A DNA stretch of 64,000 nt from Apis mellifera. Its lineage: Eukaryota > Arthropoda > Insecta > Hymenoptera > Apidae. The notes under the pieces were generated by a model that saw only the letters and a program-made list of their open reading frames with translations, was not told the origin of the DNA and did no database searches. Positions 39,191 to 50,509 of the stretch are shown here, piece after piece. Made by a program: the position numbers and the translations under genes. Location: NCBI RefSeq assembly GCF_003254395.2, contig NC_037641.1:12114501-12178500 (forward strand), in the 5' to 3' direction. How positions within the stretch are numbered: position 1 is the first letter of the stretch; each line of letters opens with the position of its first letter.

Positions 39191-41889
39191 TTACATGATA
39201 TCTTCTGAAAGTATTTGATAATTTTGAGGGTCATTTGCTTGGTGATTTGGAGGGCATAAAAAAAATTCGATAAAATTAAGAACAGGACCTCTGCTAAAAG
39301 GGTTTAAATATCTTCCTTTTTTGTCCCTTAAATATGAATATCGTTTGTAATTAAACATTTCATTTGTAGTTAAATTCATACATGCATGCAAAACCTGTAG
39401 ATTAAAAAGATTATTATAAAAAGTTAATTAAATTTAACATATTACAGCAGAACAAATTTTTATATTTACTGAAGTACAAGTCAAAATCCATCCAAGTCCA
39501 CAGAATACTAGTGCTTCTAATACACCTAATACATATAATAATTGGATTCCTTCAATTGCCATACAGTAACAAGCAAAATAAATAGTAAATGAACAGTTTA
39601 TTGCTACACACATAACAAAAAGAAAGAACCACATTCTGAAATAATAATTTATTAATAACTATAATTAAAAAATATTGAATTATATTTATAATTAAATATA
39701 AATTGTTAAAATTTACCTGTTTCTTAAACCTACACAATTATATATAAATGGACAGTGATGATCAAAATATGTAACACATCTATTACAAATTCTGCAATGC
39801 TTAGCTCTTAAAGGTCTAAAACATCTACAACTGTGGCATAAACGAGATAATACTACATTCCTTTTTTTCCATTTATCAAAATATGGAATCTGAAAATAAA
39901 AATTGTTTCATAAAATGATATGCAATATTTTTTTAGCAAGATATGAAATTATAAAATACTTGTTTAATTGCTCTATAATAGGTTTCACTATTTTGTGGTA
40001 CATATCCAGGATCTCTTCTGTTTGCTACAATCCATGAAATCCACATAACAATATTCCAATAGATAAAACAATAATGACTACCGCGTAAAAGATTCCATGT
40101 TAATGGTATACATTTTAATAAATACATTGGATATCCCCATAAAAGAACAGATATCATAAATAATAATATAGGTCCTTTACTGTTTCCAGCTCCACCAAAC
40201 AATAATGCCCTTAAAAAAGAGAAAGATATAAATTTTTAATTGATAAGATATTTTATAAAATATTTTTTACAAAAGACAAAATATGAACCAAAGTTCATTA
40301 ATAGGTGGAATCCATCTAGCTCGTCGTTTCTGTTCAGCCTGCAATATTCTTACAATCTCAGAATGTCTATGACTTTTTGCCAACTGTAATGGTGTTTTGC
40401 CATTTTTGTCACGAGGTTCTAGTTCAATCTTACTTTTTTCACATAATATTTTAACACAACTAACATTTCTAGAAAGACATGCTAAATGAAGTGGAGTAGA
40501 TCCAAAATAATCTGGTTTTTGTAAATCTACCCCACTATACATAAGTAATCTTATTAATTCTGCATGACCTTTGTATGCAGCCCAATGAAGAGCAGTATCT
40601 CCATTTATATCTGTTAAATGTCCTAATGCTCCAGATCCTAACAAAAATGCTGCTGTTGCAAATTTTCCAAACATACAAGCAGTCATGAGAGGTGTTAAAC
40701 CTTTAAAATCTGCTGCATTAACAGCAACTCCTGCCTAAAAATAAATAAAAATAATTTATATTTTTATTATTAATTTATTTATTAAAATTAATAGAAAAAA
40801 GATAACAAATTATGATTTTATATATAAGATCAATTATTAATTAAAGTTAAATTACCTTTAATAATAATTGAACTATTGCACTATGACCTTTTCGACAAGC
40901 CCAATGTATTGGTCTTGGTCCTTGAGTTCCAAGACAAGAAAGATCTACTGGTCCATTTCGTTCTATTAAATATCTCATTACCTATAATATAATAATAAAT
41001 ATGGATAAATAAATTATTATTATTTATAAAAAAGAAACTTATCAATAGAATTATTTCATTAAAAAAAAACTAACTTCAATATTTCCATCTAGAGCAGCCC
41101 AATGAGCAGGAGTATATCCCCATTCATCTCTTGCACTTAATACACTTAAACCATTTTTTTCTAGTAATTCATCGACTACTCCAATTTCACTAAAAAAAAT
41201 ATTTTAATTATTTTTGAGTTCATCCATATATTATTTTATTATATTTTCATGATAAAAATTATATTTATAAAAATTATATAATATGAGTACCCAGATCTAA
41301 GAAGTTCGAAAATTTGTTTTGTTTCATCAGAGGGTATTTGACCTGGAGCTGTTTCATCAGTATAAATATTATCATCGGGACCATTTCTCGGTCGTAATTG
41401 TTTAGATGATGCATGATTTTGATGAGTAGTATTAGAAATTGGAGTATTGGGTAGATGCCCGACCATGTCGGGATCGGGACTTAATTCCCATACGGATCTC
41501 GCTGCACCAGGCCCTGTTACAGGGCTCACAGGATATACCTAAAATTAATTATACTTAAGATTATTCTATATATTAATATTAATATTTGTTATAAATAGAA
41601 TTCTTTAAATATCAAATATTTTTAATTCATAATTTAAATTGAAAAATTTTTTTGAATTTAAATTAAAATATTTGATACTTAAATAATAAAATATGTTTAA
41701 ATTTTGAAATTAAGTTCTTTTAATAAAGATTAACTAACAAAATGATTAGCTATATATTTTCATAATATTAACATAATAATATATATATTTTTATATATAA
41801 CAAAAATTTCTATTTTAGCTTACTTTGCAAAGCGTTGCGAGTTCCGAATTTGTACGCTCGTGATCGGAAGGTGTTCTAAAAGATATGCT
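39191..41889 (-). CDS. Ankyrin-repeat DHHC palmitoyltransferase (ZDHHC13/17, Hip14/Patsas-like)
   Basis: These multi-pass enzymes of Golgi and vesicle membranes attach palmitate to cysteines; the ankyrin repeats recruit substrates. Exons: about 41889-41824 (start tentative), 41538-41291, 41189-41075, 40981-40856, 40734-40271, 40209-39960, 39889-39717, 39635-39470, 39394-39191; about 604 aa. After a disordered N-terminus come five or six ankyrin repeats (GYTPAHWAALDGN, RPIHWACRKGH, GDTALHWAAYKGHAEL, GSTPLHLAC, GKTPLQLAKS), two or more membrane segments, then the cysteine-rich domain with CRICNRCV and the catalytic DHHC in FDHHCPFIYNCVG, further membrane segments, and a TTNE motif (NLTTNEMFNYKRY). 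The 5' exon has no ATG after its in-frame stop, so an upstream exon is probably missing. The exact ortholog is uncertain. Confidence 0.88.
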
Positions 41890-42900
41890 CTGTACAGAAG
41901 TTATCCCACCTTCCGGAACGGTTAGTCACAAGGAAATATTTGGTCCAACCATATTTTTTAATTTTCTTTTTATTACACACCTTTTCCTTCAATATAATAA
42001 ATTTTGAAATAATACTTTCTTAATAAAATAATGAATCATGTTACAAACAGCAATATCTGCATTTCTAAATGAAACTATTCCTATATGATTTGCGCATTCA
42101 AATCAATACTATGAGTGAATAAACGCCTGCGTACTAATGTAAGGCGCGAAATTAATATCACAGATAAGATACAGAATAGATTTAATATTTATTTTCTCTT
42201 TTCTTTTGTTTTTAACAATTACAAGATTTTATTCTAAAAATTCATTGTAAAACAAAAATACAATATTTGCATCTTTTATATTAAAAATAACATTATAGTT
42301 TTAAAAAAGAGATAATGAAAGTTAATTTAATTGATATCTCATATCTCATTTGTGTTATATGTCAAGACCAAATATGAACAAGGAAAGCAAATAGTGGGAA
42401 AAGGACAGAGATAGAATAAAAATTGGGAAATTAATGCCATCTTCAGAATATTGCATGAAACACAAATTATAGTAGGAGAAGCATAGAGAATATGAATTAA
42501 TCATCAGCGTCATCTCTGTGTCAACACCAAAAATATTTTTTTAAAAGTACTCAAAAAATGGCGCTAATCCTCAATTCTTACTCTATCTTATCTTGCTTTA
42601 AAGAAACATTTTCAATATTAAATTTTTATAATAATATTTTTTTGATAAATATTGTTAAGTATTGAATAATAAATATAAATAATTAAATGATACAAATTTT
42701 TCTTTTAAGATTAAAAGAAAGAAAATAAATGTTGTTTTTAATTTAAATGTTCATATATGTTCATCAGTTATAACTAGATGGCGTGAGATAAATTGTTTTT
42801 GATACACAAAGTGTGGTCGTGTGATATTCTTTAATTTTGTTGTAATGATTAAAATATTAAAATATTGTTAAAATATTGTTAAATTTTATATTAATTTAAT
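41890..42900. promoter_or_regulatory. Divergent region between the DHHC gene and PAF1
   Basis: About 1 kb of AT-rich DNA. It should contain the PAF1 promoter and 5'UTR and the unresolved 5' exon(s) of the DHHC gene. No confident ORF or motif is seen. Confidence 0.45.
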
Positions 42901-45097
42901 ATGGCTCCTACTATTCAAACTAATGGTAATACAGCTGAACGGGATAAACGAACAGCTAGACCAGCAGAAAAAAGGTAAAAATTAATTATAACCTATAGTT
43001 TTTATTATAATAATATTCTATTATTTTTATTTCAGATCTGAATTAATATGTAGAGTTAAATATTGTAATACATTACCTGATATACCATTTGATCCTAAGT
43101 TTATTACATATCCTTTTGAATCTACTCGGTAAGATTATATGTTAATGTGATCATATGTTTAAATGTTAATAATATTTTGCATAATATATATATATATTTG
43201 AATAATATTCATAGATTTATTCAATATAATCCAACTTCACTGGAACGTAATTATAAATATGAAGTATTGACAGAACATGATTTAGGTGTAGAAATTGATC
43301 TTATAAACAAAGACACATATGCTGGAGATGTAAATTCTCAATTAGATCCTGCTGATGAAAAACTTTTAGAAGAAGATGTTCTTACTCCACAAGATTCAAA
43401 AAGATCTAGACATCATGCCAGAAGTGTATCTTGGCTCAGACGTACTGAATATATTTCTACAGAACAAACTAGATTTCAACCACAAACTGTGGATAAAGTT
43501 GAAGCTAAAGTTGGTTATAGTATTAAGAAAAATTTAAAAGTAAGTTTTTTTTAAATATTTTTATAGATTTTTTTTATTTTATATAAAATTTTTATTGCAT
43601 ATATATAAAATTTTATTTTATGATTATATAGGAAGAAACATTATATATGGATCGTGAAAGTCAAATAAAAGCTATAGAAAAAACATTTGAAGATAATAAA
43701 AAGCCAATTGAAAGGCATTATAGTAAACCAAATGTAGTACCTGTAGAAATTTTACCAGTATTTCCAGATTTTAAGGTATTTTAAATATTTTTATATGGTA
43801 TAAATATATTAATTTTATACTTTTATTTATATTTTTTATTATTTTTTTTTTCAGCTTTGGAAATATCCTTGTGCTCAAGTCATATTTGATTCAGATCCAG
43901 CTCCAACTGGACGTTCTGTACCAGCTCAAATTGAAGAAATGTCACAAGCTATGATCCGGTAAATTTATTACCTATTAGACATAATTTATAATTTTTTAAT
44001 TTATAATATATGATATATTATAATAAATATTATTTTAGTGGTGTTATGGATGAAAGTGGAGAACAATTTGTAGCATATTTCTTACCTTTGGAAGAAACAT
44101 TAGAAAAACGTAGGAGAGATTTTACAGCAGGTATTGATTATGCAGATGACGAAGAATATGAATATAAAATGGCAAGAGAATATAATTGGAATGTTAAGAG
44201 TAAAGCTTCCAAAGGATATGAAGAAAATTATTTTCTTGTCATAAGACAAGATGGAGTATGTTCTATATTTAACTAATATATAATATAAAATAAGATAGAT
44301 ATTTTTACTGATATTTATATTATAGGTATATTATAATGAATTGGAAACGCGAGTACGACTTAGTAAACGTCGACAAAAAGTTGGTCAACAACCAAATAAC
44401 ACGAGGTTAATAGTAAGACATCGACCACTTAATGCTAATGAATTTAAAATGCAAAGATATAGAGAAAAACAACTAGAACCACCAGGAGAAGAAGATGAAG
44501 ATGAAGAAGAAGAGGAGGAGGAAGAAGAAGAGGAAGAACCTCAACAAGAAACTGAAAAAACAGAAGAAGAAAGAGGTCAGCAATATTATATATAAAATTC
44601 TACTAATTATACATATTTTACATATTTTTAAAATATAATTTATTTTTTTCTTAGAAGTATCTGAAAATGAGGCTGAATCCAGAGCATCGTCAAGAGCATC
44701 TTCTCGCGCATCTAGTAGAAAATCTCGTTCTCGTTCGAAATCTGGTTCTAGATCAAAATCTCGTTCTATATCACGATCAAAATCGAGATCTGCTTCTCGT
44801 TCACGTTCTGAATCTCGGTCACCTTCTAGATCACATAGCAAATCGAGGTCAAGATCTGGTACTCCTCAGTCCAGAAATTCTTCCAAATCAAGGTCACGAT
44901 CAAAATCAGGTTCAAGATCTCATTCTGGATCTCCAGTTAAATCTCGATCTGGATCTCCATCAAGTTCGAAATCTAGATCCAAGTCAAGGTCTCCTTCACG
45001 ATCAAGATCAGCCAGTGCCAGTGGTAGTGAATCTGGTAGTGGCAGTGCTAGTGAATCTGGCAGTGGCAGTGGAGAAAGTGGTTCTGAGAGTGAATAA
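42901..45097 (+). CDS. Paf1: RNA polymerase II-associated factor 1 (PAF1 complex)
   Basis: PAF1 is the core subunit of the PAF complex, which travels with elongating RNA polymerase II and promotes H2B ubiquitination. Eight exons: 42901-42974, 43036-43128, 43215-43539, 43632-43775, 43855-43958, 44039-44255, 44326-44575, 44655-45097; 549 aa. Conserved features: an N-terminal basic segment, LICRVKYCNTLPDIPFDPKF, FIQYNPTSLERNYKYEVLTE, SWLRRTEYIS, HYSKPNVVPVEILPVFPDF, ENYFLVIRQDG, and LNANEFKMQRYREKQLEPP. After these come an acidic run (about residues 374-389) and a tail of about 140 residues dominated by Arg-Ser and Ser-Lys dipeptides that ends in Ser-Gly-Glu repeats. AATAAA at about 45,177. This is the Drosophila antimeros ortholog. 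Confidence 0.95.
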
Positions 45098-46174
45098 ATA
45101 ATAAAAAAACTTTCGACTATTATATATGTACTGATTGTCACAGATGTAAAATACAATACAATGAAAAATTTTTAATAATAAAAAATATTCGATAAAGAAG
45201 TTTATATTCATTCAAAGTCATTATATTTAGTACAAAAATATGCCGATAGAGTGCAGTTCATGTTTCCTTGTACATCATTTGCAAGTCTCATTTAGTAGTA
45301 TTGCATCATCAATATGTGTTTTACTGTGGCACACATGGTAGACTATTAGCAATAAAAGTTCCAATTTTTAAGTTTTTATGGTGATATGAAGTTAAGAATA
45401 TAAAAATTTGCATAAGATATAAAAGTAAGTTAAAATTAATATATGTGAAATGTGACATCTTTTGTTATATGAAAAGATTTTAAAGCATTCTAAATCTTTA
45501 AAATTTATTATGTGTTCTAAAAACATTGGCTTATATGACGCATTGTTTAATTTGCATATATACATATGTATATGTATATGTTATATATATATATAATATG
45601 TTATATACAATTGGTTAAGTTTACTACATAAATATTCAAGAGAAAGTATTTGAATAAGTAATAGTATTTTATTTATAATATATTATATGACAATTGGAAA
45701 AAATTAGAATTAGACTAAATATGTTTTTAATATTAACAAAAGATTAAAGTACAAGTAGAATTTTGGATAATATTAGAAATTTTTAATAAATTTTATATAA
45801 TATAATCAATATATGTAAAATAAAATTTTAAAAATATTATTTAATTTCTAAAAATAGAGAAAAAAGGATTTTAAATTAATTTAATAATGTTCTAAATTGC
45901 CGAATTTGTTTATTTGCTTCATGGATTAGATAAAATATATTAAAATATCTTATTTTTATTACTTAAAATTAACAAAGTAATTTTAATTTTAACATATTTT
46001 TATTAATTTATTTTAACTTACTAAACAAAATAAAATATAAATAAAAAAATCATAAATTTTTTTTAGAATTAATATGATAATATTTCATTTTATTTTATTT
46101 TATTTCATATTTAAATATTTCATTTTTATTAATGTAATTCTAACATTGAATATATTTTTTTAAAATAATTACAG
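45098..46174. other. PAF1-bZIP intergenic region, probably with a hidden 5'UTR exon
   Basis: AT-rich DNA with no ORF. Because the downstream bZIP start codon is directly preceded by a splice acceptor (ATTACAG/ATG), a non-coding first exon of that gene probably lies in this stretch; I could not place it. Confidence 0.45.
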
Positions 46175-46705
46175 ATGGCGCCAAAAAACAAAGAAAATAC
46201 ATCTGGAAATAAAAAGAAAAGACAAATTTCTGAAGAAGAAGATGATGAAGATTATCGAAGACGTAGAGATAGAAATAATCAAGTAACTTATTATACAATT
46301 AATTATTTCATTAACAATATATCATAAATATTTGTTCCATACTATAATATTTTTACAGGCTGTAAAACGTTCTAGAGTTAAAAGCAAATTACGTACCCAA
46401 CAAACATTGGAACGTGTAAATCAATTAAAAACAGAGAATGAATTACTTGAAGAAAAAATTAAAATGCTTACAAAAGAATTAGGATTTTTGAAAGATCTTT
46501 TTCTTGCACATGCAGGTGTGTTTGTATTATAATTATTTGTTCATAATATTTTTTTATATCTTTTAATATTTAAACTTATTTATAATTTTGTTATATTTTA
46601 GGTTCAAGTCAACATTCTGTAAATTTTCAAGATATAGACTTGAATGCTCTTTTGGCTGAAGATACAAAATCTATGGAACAAATGAAAGAAGTGTCTAAAC
46701 CATAG
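46175..46705 (+). CDS. CEBPG: C/EBP-gamma-like bZIP transcription factor
   Basis: C/EBP-gamma proteins lack a strong activation domain and act as heterodimer partners; the fly counterpart Irbp18 pairs with Xrp1 in stress and cell competition. Three exons: 46175-46282, 46359-46515, 46602-46705; 122 aa. The short N-terminus is Lys/Glu rich. The basic region YRRRRDRNNQAVKRSRVKSK (about 27-46) carries the Asn, Ala-Val, Ser and Arg pattern of C/EBP DNA-binding regions, followed by a leucine zipper (LERVNQLKTENELLEEKIKM and LTKELGFLKDLF) and a short tail. The acceptor touches the ATG, so the first exon is non-coding. Confidence 0.9.
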
Positions 46706-47660
46706 ATCATAATAAATTCCACGTGAAATAAGTAACGTGGTATTGATCAGATCTAAGATGAAGATGTACTTTGGTTCGTCTATTTTTAAAAAAGGTCAGA
46801 CATCTTGGAAAGATGTTTGCTTAAAAATGCAATTTCTAATGAATTTAAGATGCATGATATTAGTGTATGCAATTCATTGCATGTGAAATTCATTATTATT
46901 GAAATCTCAAGTACTGATCAAAAAAAGTACAAAATTTAAACATTAAAAGATTAACATTGCATGTAGAGATTGTTTTCAATGACGAAAATGACAATATAAT
47001 ATGTACGGAAACGTAAAATATTTACAAAAGAGAATACATTACAAAGCATATATATGCATATAACACAATATTTTTACACATATATGTGTTGTATGTATAT
47101 AAACATACATACACACAATGAAAAATTTAATAATTGACAGAGAAAAAATTTTTAATATCAAATTTACGTATATCGTAAGATTTTATTTTTACAGTAATAT
47201 AGATAAAATACTGTAAATTATAATTACTTATAATAACATTACTTTAATCATTCCATGATTAAATTGTCAACATTTACCATCAAATATTTTATGGAAATGA
47301 AATATTTCAAAGAAAGTTTTATAAATTATAATATAATAAGAAATTATTTTAAAATAATAAAATAATTATAATATTATAAATAATGTTTATTGTTTGTGAA
47401 TTGTCAACAGATTATTTTTTAATTAAATAAAATAAAATATTTTCAAATTGTATTAATATTTACTCAATAAATAAATTTAAAGTTTTTAAAAAAGATCGGA
47501 ATATTTTTTATGGAAATGCATAATATATATTTTCCCTAGAAAAAAAATTTGTCAACATTCGGTTACTAGATTTAATATTGACTTCTGAGAATTACTTTTC
47601 TGAAAATTGCTCAAGTTTTGATGTCCAGAATAAATAACAGTTCAATTTAAAAAATTGAAT
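46706..47660. other. bZIP-kappaB-Ras intergenic region
   Basis: About 950 bp with the bZIP 3'UTR at the left and the kappaB-Ras 5' region at the right. AATAAA occurs very close to the bZIP stop (about 46,711). No other gene is seen. Confidence 0.55.
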
Positions 47661-48405
47661 ATGGGGAAAACAACGAAAGTGATTGTTTGTGGAATGAAAG
47701 GTGTAGGAAAAACAGCATTGTTAGAACAACTTATATACGGAAATGTCAATGTCAAAACGGTAAGAATCTAGGTTATGTCTGAAGTCAAACGTGAAACTAT
47801 ATATTTCTATATTATTATTAATTTTCAATTTTAAATTCGCGTTTTAATTATCAATAAAATTATTTATTATATGAAAATTATATTTTATAATTTAATAGGA
47901 AATTCATCCTACGATCGAAGATATTTATGTTGCAAATATAGAAACGGATCGCGGTTCGAAAGAAAAAGTACGATTTTACGATACCGCTGGATTGGAATCT
48001 CTTCAAAATAATTCAAATAATCAACAATTACCGCGTCATTATCTTGGTTTTGCCGATGGATACATTTTAGTTTATGATACTGCGAAACCTGAATCGTTAG
48101 ATGTGCTTTTCCCTTTGAAGAAAGATATTGATAGAAATAAAGATAAAAAAGAAATAACCGTAATTGTTGTTGGAAATCGAACTAAAGCTGAAGAAGAATC
48201 TCATAGTTTGGAGAATACAGCAAGTAAAGCTGCAAATTGGTGTACTAGAGAGAAATTGAAACATTATGAAGTAAATGTTATGGATAGGGCCAGTTTGTTT
48301 GAAGCATTTGTTAATTTATCTTCTAGATTAAATCCTCCTACAAATAAGAGCACATTTCCACAGTTAAGTATGGGTAGAAAAAATATCAAAATTGAAGGAC
48401 CTTAA
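47661..48405 (+). CDS. NKIRAS: NF-kappa-B inhibitor-interacting Ras-like protein (kappaB-Ras)
   Basis: KappaB-Ras proteins are atypical small GTPases that bind IkB and Ral-GAP to restrain NF-kB and Ral signalling. Two exons: 47661-47759 and 47899-48405; 201 aa. P-loop GMKGVGKT at residues 11-18, with Lys where Ras has Gly12. The switch region reads EDIYVANIETDRGSKEKVRF, then DTAGL at 61-65 with Leu at the position of Ras Gln61, a family hallmark. No C-terminal prenylation motif is present, as expected. The usual NKxD guanine-specificity motif is replaced by NRTK (126-129). It is convergent with FA2H. Confidence 0.93.
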
Positions 48406-48813
48406 ATACGTTTATTTATCTATTAATCTTAATTAATCATATTTAATTATCTATATCAATGTTATATTTTTAATCATTGATATTAATTGATTTGATATAT
48501 ACTCAAATTACTTTTATATAAAATAAGTAATATACGTTCATGTACTTAAAGCATTAATTTGTTCAGGTTTGTAGCATATAAAAACGTTTATAAAAAGTTT
48601 TTTTAATCATTGTTTGATCTTATGTACAATATATTCTACATTTTATCTTTTGTTTGTACTTAAAATGTATATCGAACGATCTTATTATGATCGAATGATC
48701 GATCGTAGATTGACTTCAATTATTTATTTTTTGTTTTGTACTTATTTGTTATAAAAAGTTTCTTATTTTTAATACGCATATAAATTATTTTGTATAAAAT
48801 TATTTTGATCGAT
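48406..48813. other. Convergent 3' intergenic region, kappaB-Ras / FA2H
   Basis: About 400 bp of AT-rich non-coding DNA between two stop codons on opposite strands. TTTATT near 48,723 could be the FA2H polyadenylation signal on the minus strand, so the two transcripts may come very close or overlap. Confidence 0.55.
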
Positions 48814-50067
48814 TTACCATTCGATCGGCTTTGTCAATTTTCGCAAACAAATAGTCGTTCCAAATACACAATCCCATAGTTTACTGCTGATACCAAAACC
48901 TAAAAAACGTAATTTTACAATAGATTTGTCTAATATTTCGAAAACAAAAATAATAATATTACCTAATTCATGATGCGAGAAATGATGATAATTATGAATC
49001 CTTTTCAATAAATATAAATATGTTCCAGCTTTCGGCGCACCGTGATGTAGATAATAATGTATTAAATCATAGCTCATATAGCCTGTAAAACAATTTTTTT
49101 TTATAAATGTCATGTATTATATCAATATTTGTAACAAAATTCATCGAATTTAATAAATATTTCGACAACGATACCTGTTGCTGTACCGGCGATAATAAAA
49201 TAAAAAGTTGTTTGAGGAAATAATATTTTATAAATATGAAATAACAACAATGCTATTAACAAAGATGGCACAGGTGGAAATACTAATCTTCTATTATCAA
49301 GAGGTGTCTATGGAATAAAAAATTGAAATTATTAAACGATTTGAATATATCAAATTTACATCTTTTTTTTTTCTTTTCTTGCAAGTAAATAAATTAGCAA
49401 TTTCTGATAAACTTTTACCTTATGATGAATTCCATGGAGTAAAAAATGCAAAGTAATAAGTAATTTTGAAGAAGTAGGCGGTTTAAAGTGAAAAATTTTA
49501 CGATGGACCACGTATTCTAATAGAGTCCATATCAATATACCAAATATATAAGAAGTTAAAATTTCAATTGAGGTACTTTCTGAAAGTTTTAAATAAGCTC
49601 AATAAAAAAATGTCGATAAACAGTTACTAAAAAATAATAATATTGTATAACAGATTATTATAATTGTAATTACAATATTATAATTGATAACAGAAATATT
49701 TACAACGGATATTCAATAATTAATAATTATTTTTTAGTAGGTCGACAATTGAAATATTAGAATATTTTTTTCCATGATAATATCACATCGATAATAAAAT
49801 AAAAAAAGGAATAAAAATTACCAATGAAACGATTATCGTTGATTTGCATCCATCCTAAATAAAAGAAATAGATGCTTATCGGTATCCATACAAGCGGAAT
49901 TACGTACCAAGGAGTAATCGTTAAAATCTCTAACAAATTTGAATCGAAAAGTCTAATTTTTCGATTCACCGGTAAATTAACCCATTCCCAATAATTTTCA
50001 CCTAACGAACTTACTTGTCCAAGTATAGATACATTCCAATCGATCAGATTCTACAAACGTAATCATC

Positions 50068-50101
<34 letters not shown>

Positions 50102-50509
50102 TCTCGATGAATCATCATTCGTTCACCGAATAACAATTTTTAAAAAATAGATAAAAAAATAGATAAAATAATTTGAAAGCAATAACAGATATATCCTATA
50201 ACAAATATATAAATTTCTTTTTTACATACTCACTTCGTATTTCTGATATTTTTCTTCATTTTTCAACGTAAAATCTTCCAACAGGTGAAACGCTGCTTTC
50301 GAATGAGGATTTTCTTTGAACGCTTTATCCAAGCTTTGATTTTTGTAATAACTTAATATTTTTTTCCCCCCAGGATGATAGCGAAGGAAATCCTGTATAT
50401 CGTAAGAATGATTTTGATAGGTGACTATAAAATTATTGTCATGTTTGTTGTCGATCGGTTGTACGGTACGTTCGCATAAGTCGTAACCAGAATTCGCGAC
50501 CTTCGCCAT
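48814..50509 (-). CDS. FA2H: Fatty acid 2-hydroxylase
   Basis: This ER membrane enzyme hydroxylates the alpha carbon of fatty acids for sphingolipids, and in insects possibly for cuticular lipids. Six exons: 50509-50234, 50050-49822, 49579-49419, 49307-49175, 49082-48963, 48899-48814; 334 aa. The ATG giving MAKVANSG is the first true ATG in frame. An N-terminal cytochrome b5 domain covers exon 1, with heme-ligand context FLRYHPGGKK (His45) and a second His around 69-75. The hydroxylase domain has membrane segments and metal-binding histidine clusters: EYVVHRKIFH, LLHGIHHK, IHYYLHHG and HNYHHFSHHE. The last intron is only 63 nt (48,900-48,962). Confidence 0.94.
50083..50100. repeat. (AAT)n microsatellite in an FA2H intron
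   Basis: A run of AAT triplets spanning about 50,068-50,099, just upstream of the exon starting at 50,050 on the minus strand. Confidence 0.7.

Noticed and set aside
44473..45156. Asp/Glu/Arg-rich antisense frames opposite the PAF1 tail, and a Leu/Gln/Asp-rich plus-strand frame
   Set aside because: Shadows of the repetitive RS-coding sequence of PAF1, whose own frame is phase-consistent with its exons.
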